Below the pieces are notes generated by a model, which saw only the letters and a list, made by a program, of their open reading frames with translations, did no database searches and was not told the origin of the DNA. Made by a program: the position numbers and the translations under genes. Shown here piece by piece: positions 44,842 to 56,060 of a stretch of DNA of 64,000 nucleotides. Origin of the DNA: Leptodontidium sp. MPI-SDFR-AT-0119 (taxonomy: Eukaryota; Ascomycota; Leotiomycetes; Helotiales; Leptodontidiaceae); NCBI GenBank assembly GCA_020726505.1, contig JAHLEZ010000017.1, positions 248,001 to 312,000 of the forward strand, written 5' to 3'. How positions within the stretch are numbered: the first letter of the stretch is position 1; every line of letters starts with the position of its first letter.

Positions 44842-46549
44842 ATGTCTTCCAGAATCGCCCTCGCCTCGCTCTTGCTGTCTGTTGCCTCCGGTCAGGGAAT
44901 CGGTACTTTGACTGCTGAAGTCCACCCTCCTCTCACATGGCAAACTTGCACTGCCCCTGGCTCTTGCACAACCATTGCTGGCAAGGTCGTCCTCGATTCT
45001 AACTGGCGTTGGTTGCACTCTTCGACTGGTACCAACTGCTATACTGGCAATACCTGGAACCCAACCTTCTGCCCCAACAACACTGCTTGCGCGCAAAACT
45101 GCCAGCTCGACGGTGCTGACTACTCCGGAACTTATGGAGCTACCACCAGCGGCAATGCCTTGAGACTCAACTTTGTCACCAATGGCGCAAACCGAAACGT
45201 TGGATCCCGCATGTTCCTCATGGCCGATGATTCCAACTACCAGATGCTCACTGTCTTGAACAGAGAGTTCACATTCGATGTTGATGTGTCTCACCTTCCT
45301 TGCGGCTTGAACGGTGCTCTTTACCTCGTCAGCATGGCTAAGGATGGTGGCACTTCTCTGTACCCCAACAACAAGGCCGGTGCCAAGTATGGTAAGTTGC
45401 CAGAACCCCAATATTAGCTGGACAGCTACTAACAGCTCTAGGTGTCGGATACTGCGATGCTCAGTGCCCACGTGATCTTAAGTTCATCAACGGCATGGTA
45501 TGTTTTTGTGTTGGAAGCCATTGGACCAGTAACTGTACTAACATCCCATTTAGGCCAACGTTGAGGGATGGGTTCCATCTTCGAACAACGTAAACACTGG
45601 CGTCGGAAGCCACGGCTCTTGCTGTGCTGAGATGGATATCTGGGAAGCCAACTCTATCTCTAGCGCTTTCACTCCTCACTCTGCCGACCCAACCGCACAG
45701 AGCATGTGCACCGGCGACTCCTGTGGAGGAACTTACTCCTCGGACAGATATGCCGGTGTCACTGATCCCGATGGATGTGACTTCAACTCCTACCGTCAAG
45801 GTAACAAGGACTTCTACGGCCCAGGCAAGACAGTCAACACCAACTCTGTCTTCACCGTCGTGACTCAGTTCATCACCAACACTGGCACCGATGCCGGAAC
45901 CTTGAGCGAGATTAAGAGATTCTATGTCCAGAATGGCGTTGTCATCCCCAACTCCCAATCCACCATCGCCGGCATCCCAGGCAACTCTCTCACCGACTCG
46001 TTCTGTAAGTCCCAGAAGACCGTCTTCGGTGACCCAGATATTTACAACCGACACGGTGGATTCGCTTCCATGTCTACCGCTCTCAAGAACGGCATGGTTC
46101 TCTCCCTTTCCCTCTGGGACGATTATGCCGCAAACATGCTCTGGCTCGACAGCACCTACCCCGTCACTGGGGACCCAGCCACCCCAGGTATCGGCCGTGG
46201 AACGTGCCCAACCACCTCCGGTGTTCCAGCTGAAGTCGAAGCCTCCAGCCCGAACTCGTACGTCATCTACTCCAACATCAAGGTCGGTGCTATCAACTCC
46301 ACCTTCAACGCTGGATCCGTCGTCACTCCACCATCCAGCTCCAGCTCTACCAGAGTCACTTCATCCACCACTCTCCAAACGTCAACCAGGACCTCAACCA
46401 GCTCCACCACCTCCAGCTCTGCACCAGCTTCCTCCGGAGCTGGACACTGGGAACAATGCGGTGGCCAGCCTCCTTTCGCTGGTCCATTCACCTGCCAGGC
46501 CCCATGGGTCTGCACATTCTCCAGCATTTACTACTCTCAGTGCTTGTAG
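44842..46549 (+). CDS. cbh1: GH7 cellobiohydrolase I with CBM1
   Basis: Reducing-end cellobiohydrolase of family 7, a secreted processive cellulase. Three exons, 44842-45391, 45442-45497 and 45554-46549, with 50- and 56-base introns, give 533 residues. Signal peptide 1-18, mature start near [14 protein letters not shown]. The catalytic motif EMDIWEAN supplies E228 (nucleophile), D230 and E233 (acid/base). [18 protein letters not shown] and SHGSCCAEM are typical. Loops such as [21 protein letters not shown] suit a cellobiohydrolase tunnel, not an endoglucanase cleft. A Ser/Thr linker of about 40 residues leads to a C-terminal family 1 cellulose-binding module ([13 protein letters not shown] to YYSQCL) with its conserved Cys. 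Carbon-repression-like sites upstream fit the usual control of cellulases. Confidence 0.97.
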
Positions 46550-47071
46550 GCACTTCGCCTGCATCACTGCCGTAATCGCGGAAGCACTTATCCAGATGAC
46601 GGAGTAAAGCCGCCTGAACACCTCACTGTCCAAGAGAGAAAAAAAAGGTGTACCAGAAAAAAACACGAGATGACATACATGGATGAGCAAACGCAAAAAC
46701 GAACAGCATGGGGGGAAATTGGCGAGAAAAAGACGGATGCTATTTGTTGTTGACTGGACGATTTAACTGACTGGCTGGCTGGCTGATCTCCTTGCTTGAG
46801 AACGAGACGTGGACTGTCATTTCTGAGCCTTTTTGAGTATATATGCATGGATGCGAGAAAGCATTTACCTTTCTGTATATAGTCTTAGTTGATGACCTTT
46901 TTTTGAGATGAAAATTTCATTCGTTACTGTGGAGATTTTGAGCCTTTTGCAGTGTTCAATGCTGTGTGGGATGATATTTGTGCAACCTTTCTGGCCCATG
47001 AAACATGAGCCGTAGACCCATGCCTCCATGCCCCCGGCCCCGGAAAATACGTCCACTTCAGACATATATTA
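46550..47071. other. intergenic, cellobiohydrolase 3' side
   Basis: Downstream region of the cellobiohydrolase gene. No gene supported. Ends at the TA border of a miniature element. Confidence 0.5.
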
Positions 47072-47429
47072 ATAGTGGGTGTTGACCACCACACTTTCGC
47101 TCTCCGCGAAAGTGGGAGAAAGCGAGTTGTCCCCGCTCGATTTGTATGTATTTCCTCACCAAAATTCGCGAACTTGATTATCCCCCGCAAAAAAGTGATT
47201 AAAAAGTGTTACAAAAGCACGTATAATGAACTATATTTGAACACCACGATAATTAAAGTTAGTAAAAAAATATATGCACTGATAGCGCATACTTTAAGTT
47301 ATTGATGTATTTATTTTTTATTAAATTTAATTATCGTGGCGTTAAGTTATAACTCTTAGAAGTCAAGAAATCGAGCTCTTTTCAAGCTAATTTGGGCAGG
47401 GACAACTCGCTTTCTCCCACGTCCACTAT
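47072..47429. mobile_element. 358-base TA-flanked inverted-repeat element
   Basis: Bordered by TA (47070-47071 and 47430-47431). Both ends begin ATAGTGG in inverted orientation, and a perfect 22-base inverted repeat beginning GTGGGAGAAAGCG lies at 47112-47133 and 47399-47420. The left arm carries about 30 extra bases with a small hairpin (ACTTTCGC, loop TCTCC, GCGAAAGT). The interior is AT-rich and non-coding. A non-autonomous DNA transposon of TA-targeting type is the best reading. Confidence 0.8.
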
Positions 47430-48301
47430 TAAAAGTATGAATGGGTTAACCTGCTGTTATGGGCCTCATCGCCAAGGCCTAGTGACCTCAAGTCCAATAA
47501 ACGCGTATCAATAACGGGATCCTTGATCGGATCTCTTCTTCCTAACTCTGCAACTGTGCCAGCAAGCAGGCCCCGAAACTGGAATAAATTCAGTGCCGTG
47601 AGAATAACATCTTCATCATTATCCATAGCATCCAAGCGACAATCATGATACTGCGTAGAGGATTTGAAGTCATCCCTCCAAATCGCTATGTGAATCCCAT
47701 CAAACATAACTTTCGCAGCCGTAGTATAATCCTGACCAAGGCTCGCAACAGTGACGAAGATCAAAGTATATCGATCAAACACGACATTTATTATCCCGCT
47801 CCAGAACTTAAAAGACTTCTGGTCTCCCATCTGACAGAAGATAGCTACCGTGAGGAGATAATCATTCCGACCCAACATATTATGCATGATTTGAAACAGA
47901 CGAGCTCTTGACGGTATGATATATTTGAGATCCGAAATCGAAGCCATTGTGAAGAAGCCACGCAGAAGTCCGAGAACGGCCCCAGTAAGGTTCTGATTCC
48001 ATACCGAGCGAAGCACAGGTTCGAAGTAAATGCTTGATATCTCTGTAGCGTTTAATCTCCCAGCCACGACATGTCCAACGTATGTTATCCGCGTAGGATT
48101 CGTTTTGAATAGCTGGTCCTCGCTTAATATCCACGGCCGACGAATGTTTCTCCATATCCCATTTCCCCTCACATCATACGCAGCCAGAACCTGTACAGTC
48201 TGATACAGTTTTGAAAAGTCCACAACTTGTTGGAGAAGGGCGTCGCCGGATAGGCGTTGGTCGATGAATATCACGTCGATGAAGAGGTGTTTGATATCCA
48301 T
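47429..48301 (-). CDS. hypothetical protein, possibly truncated
   Basis: Open frame of 290 residues without a recognised catalytic motif. It has hydrophobic and charged stretches alternating in a way that suggests a helical domain. The segment DFSKLYQTVQVLAAYDV and what follows faintly recalls the region after the BTB fold in fungal BTB/POZ-like proteins, a weak impression. The frame is open for about 50 codons upstream of the chosen ATG (to a TGA near 48420), so the start is uncertain. The stop codon TAA is formed at the junction with the inverted-repeat element ending at 47429. Without the insertion the frame would run some 39 codons further. It may be a truncated or inactive gene. Confidence 0.45.
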   Translation of the reverse strand: MDIKHLFIDVIFIDQRLSGDALLQQVVDFSKLYQTVQVLAAYDVRGNGIWRNIRRPWILSEDQLFKTNPTRITYVGHVVAGRLNATEISSIYFEPVLRSVWNQNLTGAVLGLLRGFFTMASISDLKYIIPSRARLFQIMHNMLGRNDYLLTVAIFCQMGDQKSFKFWSGIINVVFDRYTLIFVTVASLGQDYTTAAKVMFDGIHIAIWRDDFKSSTQYHDCRLDAMDNDEDVILTALNLFQFRGLLAGTVAELGRRDPIKDPVIDTRLLDLRSLGLGDEAHNSRLTHSYF

Positions 48302-49811
48302 TGTTCGGGCCCGGTGGATGGCTCCGAATACGTTGCGAGATCCGATGATACCGTGTGGGTCTTCTTCTCTAGAGGCTGTGTGGTCGATGCTCGCAATGAA
48401 GAAGCTGGTGGTGCTCTTGAACTCCGTTCAAAGCCTCAGCCTCGTTGGAGGATATGACGTGGCAGCCTTGCAGCCTATGGCTGGATTCTGAATTGTCGAG
48501 ACCATTTTCCAGACCGCGACTTCCTCACGACTCTTATTTTGTTTATTCGCTGAGATCTCCTGAATGGATGGAACCGGAGACTTACCTACCCGGTAGCGAG
48601 AAGAAGGGGGTCCACGTGCCTGTATTTGGCTAGCAGAAGTTCTTCATCTCTCATATAAATAGTCAATCTACAAAGAGCGACATAAGAGATTAATTCTAAT
48701 CTCGATGGTTTGGAAATTGATTTTGCCTATTAACAACGAAGCGCTCCAGAGTAGTCATTGTGATATTATCAGGTGATAAGCTCTTGTCACATGGCTCGCA
48801 TAATTGCTTGAAGCAGCCGAGTGCTGACAAGCCCCTAACTTCTGTGCGCTTCGCAAGATTTTGAAACCTTCCTCTCGTTGTTCCTCCGCAGCAGTGATTA
48901 TCATCCAAGCGCCAGCAGCCACTAACACTGCTTTCATCGGGGACATCGTCGTCATTGCCAGTTCATCGCTGTGATCAGAGTTAGGACTTGATAGAGTTCG
49001 TTTGATGTCAACAGTTTGATGTGCTACGTCCAAGTCGCAAGATTTGAAGATTGAATTCCACTCAAATTCATTTTAATGAGTCGTACATGTATAGACAGAC
49101 ATCAATGATGCTCAGATACTGTTACTTTGTTTCTTCGATCGTTGACGAATTAATTCAGCACTGACTGTTCATTTTAATTCTCCGGATTTGCAAACAAGCA
49201 ACAGCCAGGGTCTTTGCGAGTGTCTATTATGCCCAGTCCATTTCGATGTCAACTCATTGCTGCAATGTGATTGCCAGAGATATGTGGATATCGACCCCTT
49301 TCTCCCGTTTTGCGTTGGATTGTTTTGTTTGAGATATTTGTGGGCCAGGGCAGCTTCGCATGATTTTGAGATCCAATGGCAGCTGCCATCCAAGCATCAA
49401 ATATCAAAACATCAAGCTCCAAAGTGGCGCAGTTGGAACAGTTGGCACAGGGCAGCCCTTATTTCTCCCCACAGCGCCGAGTTGTGATGTTTATCTGGAC
49501 AATGATTGGCCCTCTTGGAGGGACATCGTTCATCATGTCTGGGGTCGACTCTTGGAAGTCCCATCGAGTCTCTTTCTGTGCCCACTCCATCGCTATCCTA
49601 GGTAGTTCTGGTATTCTTCCGGTGTCTTGTAGGCCGTTCCAGGAGTTGATTAGTTATTGACATGGATGCGAAAGCTCGCTAGCAATAGACATCAGGCCTT
49701 CCATCGATTGAGGGGTCTCTTTTATCATCAAGCCCCTTTGCAGTTAAATTTCGAGTCATCGTTCTTCTACTCACGACGCCCTCGCTTTACTTCCAGTAAT
49801 TCATTTTCGTT
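48302..49811. other. intergenic
   Basis: No supported gene in 1.5 kb. Open frames at 48755-49033 and 49188-49660 lack signatures. Contains the promoter of the following membrane-protein gene. Confidence 0.45.
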
Positions 49812-52402
49812 ATGCATTTTGAACGCGATAGACTCCTTCCGAGCAGGACTCGAAATCTCTCCCTGCTCTTGTCACTATTTTCCGGCCTACTTGGTAGTTC
49901 ATTATTCTACGCTGGTGTTTATTATTTCACGACACAACGAACGAGCACTCTCAAAGACCTGGATTGGCCAGTTAATACAAAAGGATTTCAGCTGGACATC
50001 AGAGATGGACTGGACTCCCGAGATCTGTTGTCTGCGCTTGGTGATCTTTTCCGAGGAGCACTTCCTTCGACTGATGCTGGAGCACTCGGCGGGATCCTCA
50101 CAACAATAGAGAACAGTATCACTAAATTACTAGGTGATCCAGGAGGAAGTTTGCTAGATGGATTGGCCGAGCCATCAAAGTTTCTGGGTGTTGGTCTTGC
50201 CAGTGGTGCATTGACTGGTCTCAACATGACTACCGCGAACATACCCACGGCAACTGGGGTCAGTAACTTGGCTGAGAATCTGGGATCCGGTCTAACTTCC
50301 ACGATTTTTTCTTCCGATAGCATCAAATCCCTATTCACCACTGCTAATTCGGGTCCTGGGGGAACACTGGGCGGAAGCGATGGAACTGTTGGGCAAGCGG
50401 TACTAGCTCTTGGCCAAGGTAAGAACATCTACGAAGTCGAAGTCGAGATTTCCTCTATCCAAAATTTCCAGCATGGCGTTATTATCCTGCCTATATATTC
50501 ATTCTCTACCTATCTATGACCCAATAACAAGACTGACTTCCGGTTTATCACTACACAGGGCTCGGAAGTGGCGCATCATCATCACTCAAGCTGTCCACGG
50601 TAGCACCGTCCGCACCTACTTACAACACAAGCGGTATCAGCGGCATTGCTGGAAACTTTGGAGAGGGCTTGACGAGCTCTCTTCTGAGTAACATTCAACT
50701 CCCATCAGCGAACTCACTGCTCGACACTTTGAAAGGCATGTTTAGTGGAACTAACTCCGGAACAAACTCCGGAACAAACTCGACGATCAATGTTGCAGAA
50801 TTCGGAACTGCTCTAGGCACCGGACTTGGAGAAGGTGCAGCAATTGGTTTGGGTTACCAAGTTGATACTGGTAATCCGCCAGACACAGGTCCTGGAGTCG
50901 TAGAGGGGTTTACTAAGGGCCTTGTCTCGAGCTTTCTGCAGAATGATACTGCAGGCAAGCTCATCAATAGCGTTGGATCACTTTCCGCCAACTCCTCACT
51001 CCCTATCCCCAACATCGACTTTGCAAAGGTAGCTGAAGGTCTGGCTGTCGGTTTAGTCTCTGGTATCGGCTCCACCATCTCAACTTTGGATCTCATATCT
51101 GCCAATACAACTTCTTACAATGACTCGGTGGGCGGTGCTGCTACTGGATTCGGACGGGGTCTTGGTTCTGAAGGTGCAAAACTAGTCAGCGAAATCCTTG
51201 ATGGCAACAAAATCAAGAAATCCACCAGCACTCAAGGCATACAATCACTGAATGGTATAAGTTCGAGGATAAGGCGACGGCAGATCTACCATAAACGAGC
51301 AGATGAAGCTAACGCGACCGACTTGGCATCCGTTTTGTCGAACCTGAATGCGTCAAATATTAATCCACTCGTTCAGAGTGGCATGAACGCTCTCACTTGC
51401 GAAGGTGTCGGTGGCTTGGTAGCTGTTGTCTTGGGGTTGGTACAGAGCAAAACAATCAACGTGGGCAGCATCAATTTGAAAGACTTGACTTCCTCATCAG
51501 GAACCATTGGTAACGTATCGCTACCGGACCAGGAGTTTGTCATCAAGAACGGGGGAAATACGTATCGATTAAATCCAGCGAAAGGCATAGGATCTGTGTC
51601 TGTGAACGGTTTGGGCATTTATGCGCTTATTGGAGTCGCAGTTGCTCATAGTAAGTCACTGGACCCAAGCTTGACTTTCACATGTATCTAACATATTCCA
51701 GTTCTCTTCGCTGTCATGGCATATTTTGCCGCCATTCCAATCTTTCTTCTTGTATTTAATGGTTTGCAAGTAATGCGACTGCTCAACAAACCTGCCTCGA
51801 CTATACCTGCGCCTCCTCTCCCAAGATGGTTGATATGGCTTGGGTACTCCATCGTCCCACTCGCCGTCCTCACTTTTGGTCTGGGAGTTGCATTCAGGGC
51901 CGGTGGTCAACACTTCAGAACCCCTCACGAGGTATGTACTATTCTCTATTCCACACACCTATGTCTGATCGAAGAAACCTACTAGATCCTTGGCTTTATT
52001 GTTTTCTTCCAGACCCTACTCGGTGCAGCAATAACTCAATACCTCCGTCAAAACGCAAATACCAAGGATGGGACGGGTCGCACTCTACTTGCGAAAAGAT
52101 TGAAGGTAGCCAATTTGGTCAATCTGGGAATAATGTCCCTCTTGACAGAGATGACGCTTCTCTTCAGCTTTGCAGATTTGTCGAGTTTAAGTCTCTGTGT
52201 CACGCAGACGGTTATACCGACATCAATCTGGGCTGCATTGGGATGGATGCTGATGGGGCCTTTGACACTGGCTGTTGGACTGCAAGCTTTGCTTCTGTGG
52301 TTGAAGTGGCTTGAGCTTAAGAAAAAGAAGGGAATTGAAGTAAAGACAGCTGAGAAAGCCGAGAAGCCGAGACCGCTAGAACTACGGCAAATGGAAGTGT
52401 GA
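49812..52402 (+). CDS. large Gly-rich multi-pass membrane protein
   Basis: Four exons, 49812-50418, 50559-51650, 51702-51931 and 51986-52402, give 781 residues. After a basic start one membrane helix lies at about 18-40. Residues 60-440 hold many degenerate Gly-rich units of the type F/A-x-x-G-L-G-x-G-x-x-x-G-L, separated by Ser/Asn/Thr linkers with N-glycosylation sites, including a triple GTNS. A conserved-looking module (CEGVGGLVAVVLGLVQ, LPDQEFVIKNGGNTYRL) precedes about five C-terminal helices from residue 557 on. Their pattern, with His after VAVA and in GQHFRTPHE, is reminiscent of the cytochrome b561/ferric-reductase-like core, though I am unsure haem ligands are complete. A charged cytosolic tail ends the protein. 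Cell-surface location is likely. Function unknown. Confidence 0.85.
50747..50782 (+). repeat. three 12-base units encoding GTNS
   Basis: GGAACTAACTCC, GGAACAAACTCC and GGAACAAACTCG in tandem within the Gly-rich membrane protein, a recent in-frame expansion. Confidence 0.9.
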
Positions 52403-53323
52403 ATAGATTCGATTTTCTAAATATGTATGACATGTACCCCAAAATACATACTCTGAACTTCCGAAAGGCTGTTGGGGGGGCTTGCAAGTATCTATTAGTG
52501 TTTTTCAAGTTGACGCTCGAGTTGATGACGTCTTGGCTTAAATTGAGTTTATGTGGGCAGTCACTGGCCTAGACCTCAAGTCTTCCAAGGTGGGCAGAGA
52601 ATTAAGGATTTTGGCAACCATCGCTATAACGCCAGATTTTGATTGGTAGCATATAGGATCCGTTGTCAGCTTCTTAAAAGCACTTTGCCCACCCCTCACT
52701 AGAACGTCAGTTAAAACAGAGCAAAAGATCTACCTTGCCGAACACTATTTTATATGCCTCTCATGAGGGGAGACTAGACTTAATTGGATACAAACAAACA
52801 AAAATGTGGGGCTGTCACTTCTCTCTGCTGTGAGAGGAGAACCTCGGGCACAATCTGATAGTTCTGGAGCTCAGGCTTCTCTTACCTCCTCTGGCTACCA
52901 AACCGTAGTACTGTCACCATCAAACTTTTTGGGGATCCCAATCTGTAACTCCAAGCATTATGCGTTGTCGAGCCGCACCGGGATCACCCCGCACATCCCA
53001 ACCCAATAACAGCTCGCCCCCTTAAATAAGCGAGAAGTTTCCCAACCCATCCATGCAAGCATGAATATCCATAGCAAGATACTTCCCGCACTAACAATGC
53101 GTTTCCCCATGACGTCTACGTTTGGCCGGACCCAGGAACGGTTTATATACCTCGCATTGGACGTGTGACGATTAGCTAATTTCCATCCGAAGAACAAGAG
53201 GAGCTCCAGACCCAGACTCTTCCTTCTCAATTTCGTTTCGTCTCTTGTATTCGGTCTTGGGGAGCTTCCCATAATCCGAAACTTAAGATCCGAGTATTAA
53301 GGGGTCAGAGCGAAGTTCATAAG
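52403..53323. other. intergenic
   Basis: No gene supported. Presumably holds the terminator of the membrane-protein gene and the promoter of the next gene. Confidence 0.5.
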
Positions 53324-54679
53324 ATGCGGAGGACCGACAGAAGCAAAGCTTATCCTTTCCATCCCAAACATTCGAATCACTCCCCACAGTCCCCGCAAGA
53401 AAGCGACACACATCTATCGACTTGCCTTGAAGACCATGTTGCTGATGAAGAGGTCCCGATTGTGTTTATGATGCCTGATCATCGCCTCGACGGTCACAAC
53501 GATCTCTTTGATTCATCGTCGACTTTCGATATCGTCCTTACCAATCCAACCCCTACGGAACGGAGGCAGAGAAATACATTGCTCTCATCTCTTCCACTGT
53601 CTGATATGCCTTCTGTCACCGACTACTTCGTATCTGACTACATGGATGCTAAACATGACATATCTACGCCACCTATCCCCATACGGAGGAGACCCAGTCT
53701 CAATCTACGACCTCTGTCGATCCCATCCCGTGGTCCATTACCTCCACTTCCCAACACACCTCACTCGACGCATTTCCCCTCAACGACACCAACACCGACG
53801 ACTTCAACACCTAGAAGTGCCAGACCTAAACATCGACGAGAAAATGTCCCGCCGACACCATCATCGCTCGCGCCAGAGAAAATGACAAACCTACTCACCG
53901 AGGTATTGAATATCATGAATACAGTCATGGACCAACAACACTCAGTGCAGGAAGAAGATGGGATCCTAGCGGATCTGACAGAGCTGGTGGTAATCATGCA
54001 AGAGGAAGCAGAAGGGTTACTGCACCTCGCCAGTCTCGTCGAGGAATTCGTGGAAGAGGTCGAAATTTCGAAAGAAGCAGCCGAGATAGAAGATTGGGTT
54101 GAAGACCTAGGTCTCGACGAGCTGCCTGAAATAAGTGATGGGAGTGGAGAGACAACAGAGACGGAACTGGATATTGTGCCTGTTATCATCAAGTCTGGAA
54201 ATCAGGGACGAGGTATCGGTCATGGGAGGGAAGATTCGTTCGACTCTGCGCTGGGGTTGGATGATGAGAGTTCTAAATTGGGACATGTGAGGGATGTGAG
54301 CGAGACGATTCATCAAGCTGCTATTGTGCAGATAGCACAGCTGAGAAAGTCGGAAAGTGAGACCAGGAGAGGGAATTTGGTCGAGATTGGGAGGAGGGCT
54401 TTGAAGAGATCTGAAGGGACGGTTTCGATGCCGCAGACGCCACGGACACCATATACGCCTCAGAGGCCGAGAGCGCAGTATATACCTCACCGGAAGACTT
54501 CGCTGGGGTCTATCAAGTTGAGGAAAGTGGAGTCGAAGAATGGAAAGTTGAGAAAGCAACCGCCGCCGCCACTTTCGCCGTTTAGGGACTCGGCATTGAT
54601 TATGAGCCCGACTACTAGCTTAGGGTTTAAGAAGGCAAGGATAGGCAGGGGGGATATGATGAGCCCGCGCTGGATATGA
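53324..54679 (+). CDS. hypothetical low-complexity protein with coiled coil
   Basis: Intronless 451-residue protein without a recognised family. Residues 1-185 are Pro/Ser/Thr-rich and probably disordered (PLPPLPNTP, TPTPTTSTP). Residues about 187-265 are rich in Glu and Leu with heptad-like spacing (LTEVLNIMNTVMDQQHS, ELVVIMQEEAEGLLHL), suggesting a coiled coil. The rest is again polar, with Thr-Pro motifs (MPQTPRTPYTP) and a basic end. No signal peptide or membrane segment, so probably cytoplasmic or nuclear, perhaps a scaffold or phosphoregulated protein. The single long frame, the ATG context and the consistent composition support a real gene. Confidence 0.7.
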   Translation: MRRTDRSKAYPFHPKHSNHSPQSPQESDTHLSTCLEDHVADEEVPIVFMMPDHRLDGHNDLFDSSSTFDIVLTNPTPTERRQRNTLLSSLPLSDMPSVTDYFVSDYMDAKHDISTPPIPIRRRPSLNLRPLSIPSRGPLPPLPNTPHSTHFPSTTPTPTTSTPRSARPKHRRENVPPTPSSLAPEKMTNLLTEVLNIMNTVMDQQHSVQEEDGILADLTELVVIMQEEAEGLLHLASLVEEFVEEVEISKEAAEIEDWVEDLGLDELPEISDGSGETTETELDIVPVIIKSGNQGRGIGHGREDSFDSALGLDDESSKLGHVRDVSETIHQAAIVQIAQLRKSESETRRGNLVEIGRRALKRSEGTVSMPQTPRTPYTPQRPRAQYIPHRKTSLGSIKLRKVESKNGKLRKQPPPPLSPFRDSALIMSPTTSLGFKKARIGRGDMMSPRWI

Positions 54680-55611
54680 TGAGAAATGAATCAAATGATG
54701 TATGTCAGTCAAACATATATGTTGCAGCACCAATGATAAATGTGCCACATCTTTCCTGACGATTATTTGCGCTGCTGTTCTGATGACTAGAATGTTGAAA
54801 ACTTTTATACCAATCACTAAACTGAAGCCTCGTAGCTTTGAAGCGGAGACAAGCAGGATGCAAGCAAGATCGATGTCAAGAATATCCAAACCAGCAAGCC
54901 GACTGACACGGCGCTCAGATTGCAAAAAGAGAGGAGTATTAAGCAATATAGAAGGAGGTAGAGGCCATTCGGGAACCCAATCAACCTCTGTGGCTTTGAG
55001 GAAGTATATAATTTGGGTGTGCGTCCACGGCATGCCTTCCTGTGAATCGCTCAGCAACCGAGCCGTAATGCATCGCGAAGACTAGAGGCTGGTTTGGAAC
55101 ACAGAATTATTTGGAGAATTTGGTGACGAACTCGCCATTCTGTAATTAGCCTATGCAATGGGAAAATAATATCACCTCATAAAATTATGATAAATCAGAT
55201 GGGCTTCAACATTCAAAATTCCTTGACACACCCTAACAAATTGGTATGTGTAACAACCAAACTTCTAAAATAAATTGCAGAGTAAAAGAAGCACTGATCA
55301 AACCCACAGTAAGAATTACAGAGTCCACAGGTATGATCCGAATAATACTCATGATGAGTGTCATGCAATACCAATTGTTCCAAGTGTAGCCACCTTTACG
55401 GTAGGCCGCAAGTTTTCTCACTCAATACCAGATTGAACTCTCTCGATTTGGTCCCTTTGTGCTCCGCAGTTATCAACTAGTTACAGGTCTGACATTCTTG
55501 CATAATGACGATCTAATAATCTCGCTTCCAAGACTTGTTCTACGTCATCGAACAGTCTCGTTGAGAAACCGACAGAGCGCCAGCTACCAGCCCTGTACAT
55601 AACGTATACAT
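54680..55611. other. intergenic
   Basis: No gene supported. A 145-residue reverse frame at 54620-55057 overlaps the previous gene's end and has no signature. AT-rich at 55150-55280. Confidence 0.5.
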
Positions 55612-56060
55612 TCAGGATACCGAGCCGATGTAGATTACTCGATGTTTGCTGCTCGTGAAGACTCTTCGTATGTTTGCACCTGTACCCAAGCCACCGTAGT
55701 TAAGCCTTGCCACAAAAGAACTTCCCCTGGTGTCTTGGTTGGCTCTGGTAATGATCTTGTGGTAGGGTGGCTGGTCGTCGTTGGATTCGTTTGAAGCAAA
55801 GATATCAAATGTACCAAAGCGGGGAATCGTGGCTCTTTCGAAGCTGGGTCTGTTCGGGTCTGGGCTCGCTTTCTCTATACAACAGTCAACAGTTGTTTTG
55901 GTTTTCATTCCAAGCAGTACTTACCACTAACCACCGTGGAAGGAAATTGTCCGAGGTGATTAGACTTGAGGTCGAAGACAGCGACGGTATCGTGCTCCTG
56001 TGTAGGACCTCTGAACATGAAAGATGGGCACATGTATTCTGTGGTGGGATTTAGCAACGC
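55612..56060 (-). pseudogene. gene fragment, unknown function
   Basis: Two exon-like pieces on the minus strand join well: about 56060-55924 (LLNPTTEYMCPSFMFRG, TVAVFDLKSNHLGQFP) and 55877-55612 (KASPDPNRPSFERATIPRFG and ARLNYGGLGTGANIRRVF), linked by a GT-AG intron at about 55878-55923 that preserves the frame through a Glu codon. Upstream, the frame closes at a TAG at about 56066-56068, and no start or further exon could be joined convincingly, although 56117-56383 may contain more of it. Either the 5' part is missing or I failed to find the splice sites. The family is not recognised. Confidence 0.4.

Noticed and set aside
44836..46054. Reverse-strand open frames of 211 and 197 codons
   Set aside because: They lie fully antisense to the cellobiohydrolase exons and arise from its biased codon use. 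No family signature.
53508..54559. Other-frame open reading in and opposite to the low-complexity gene
   Set aside because: Shadows of the 451-codon frame, and composition is dominated by repeats of Arg, Ser and Pro.
54620..55057. Reverse frame of 145 codons after the low-complexity gene
   Set aside because: Starts and ends without context, has no signature and overlaps the end of the forward gene.
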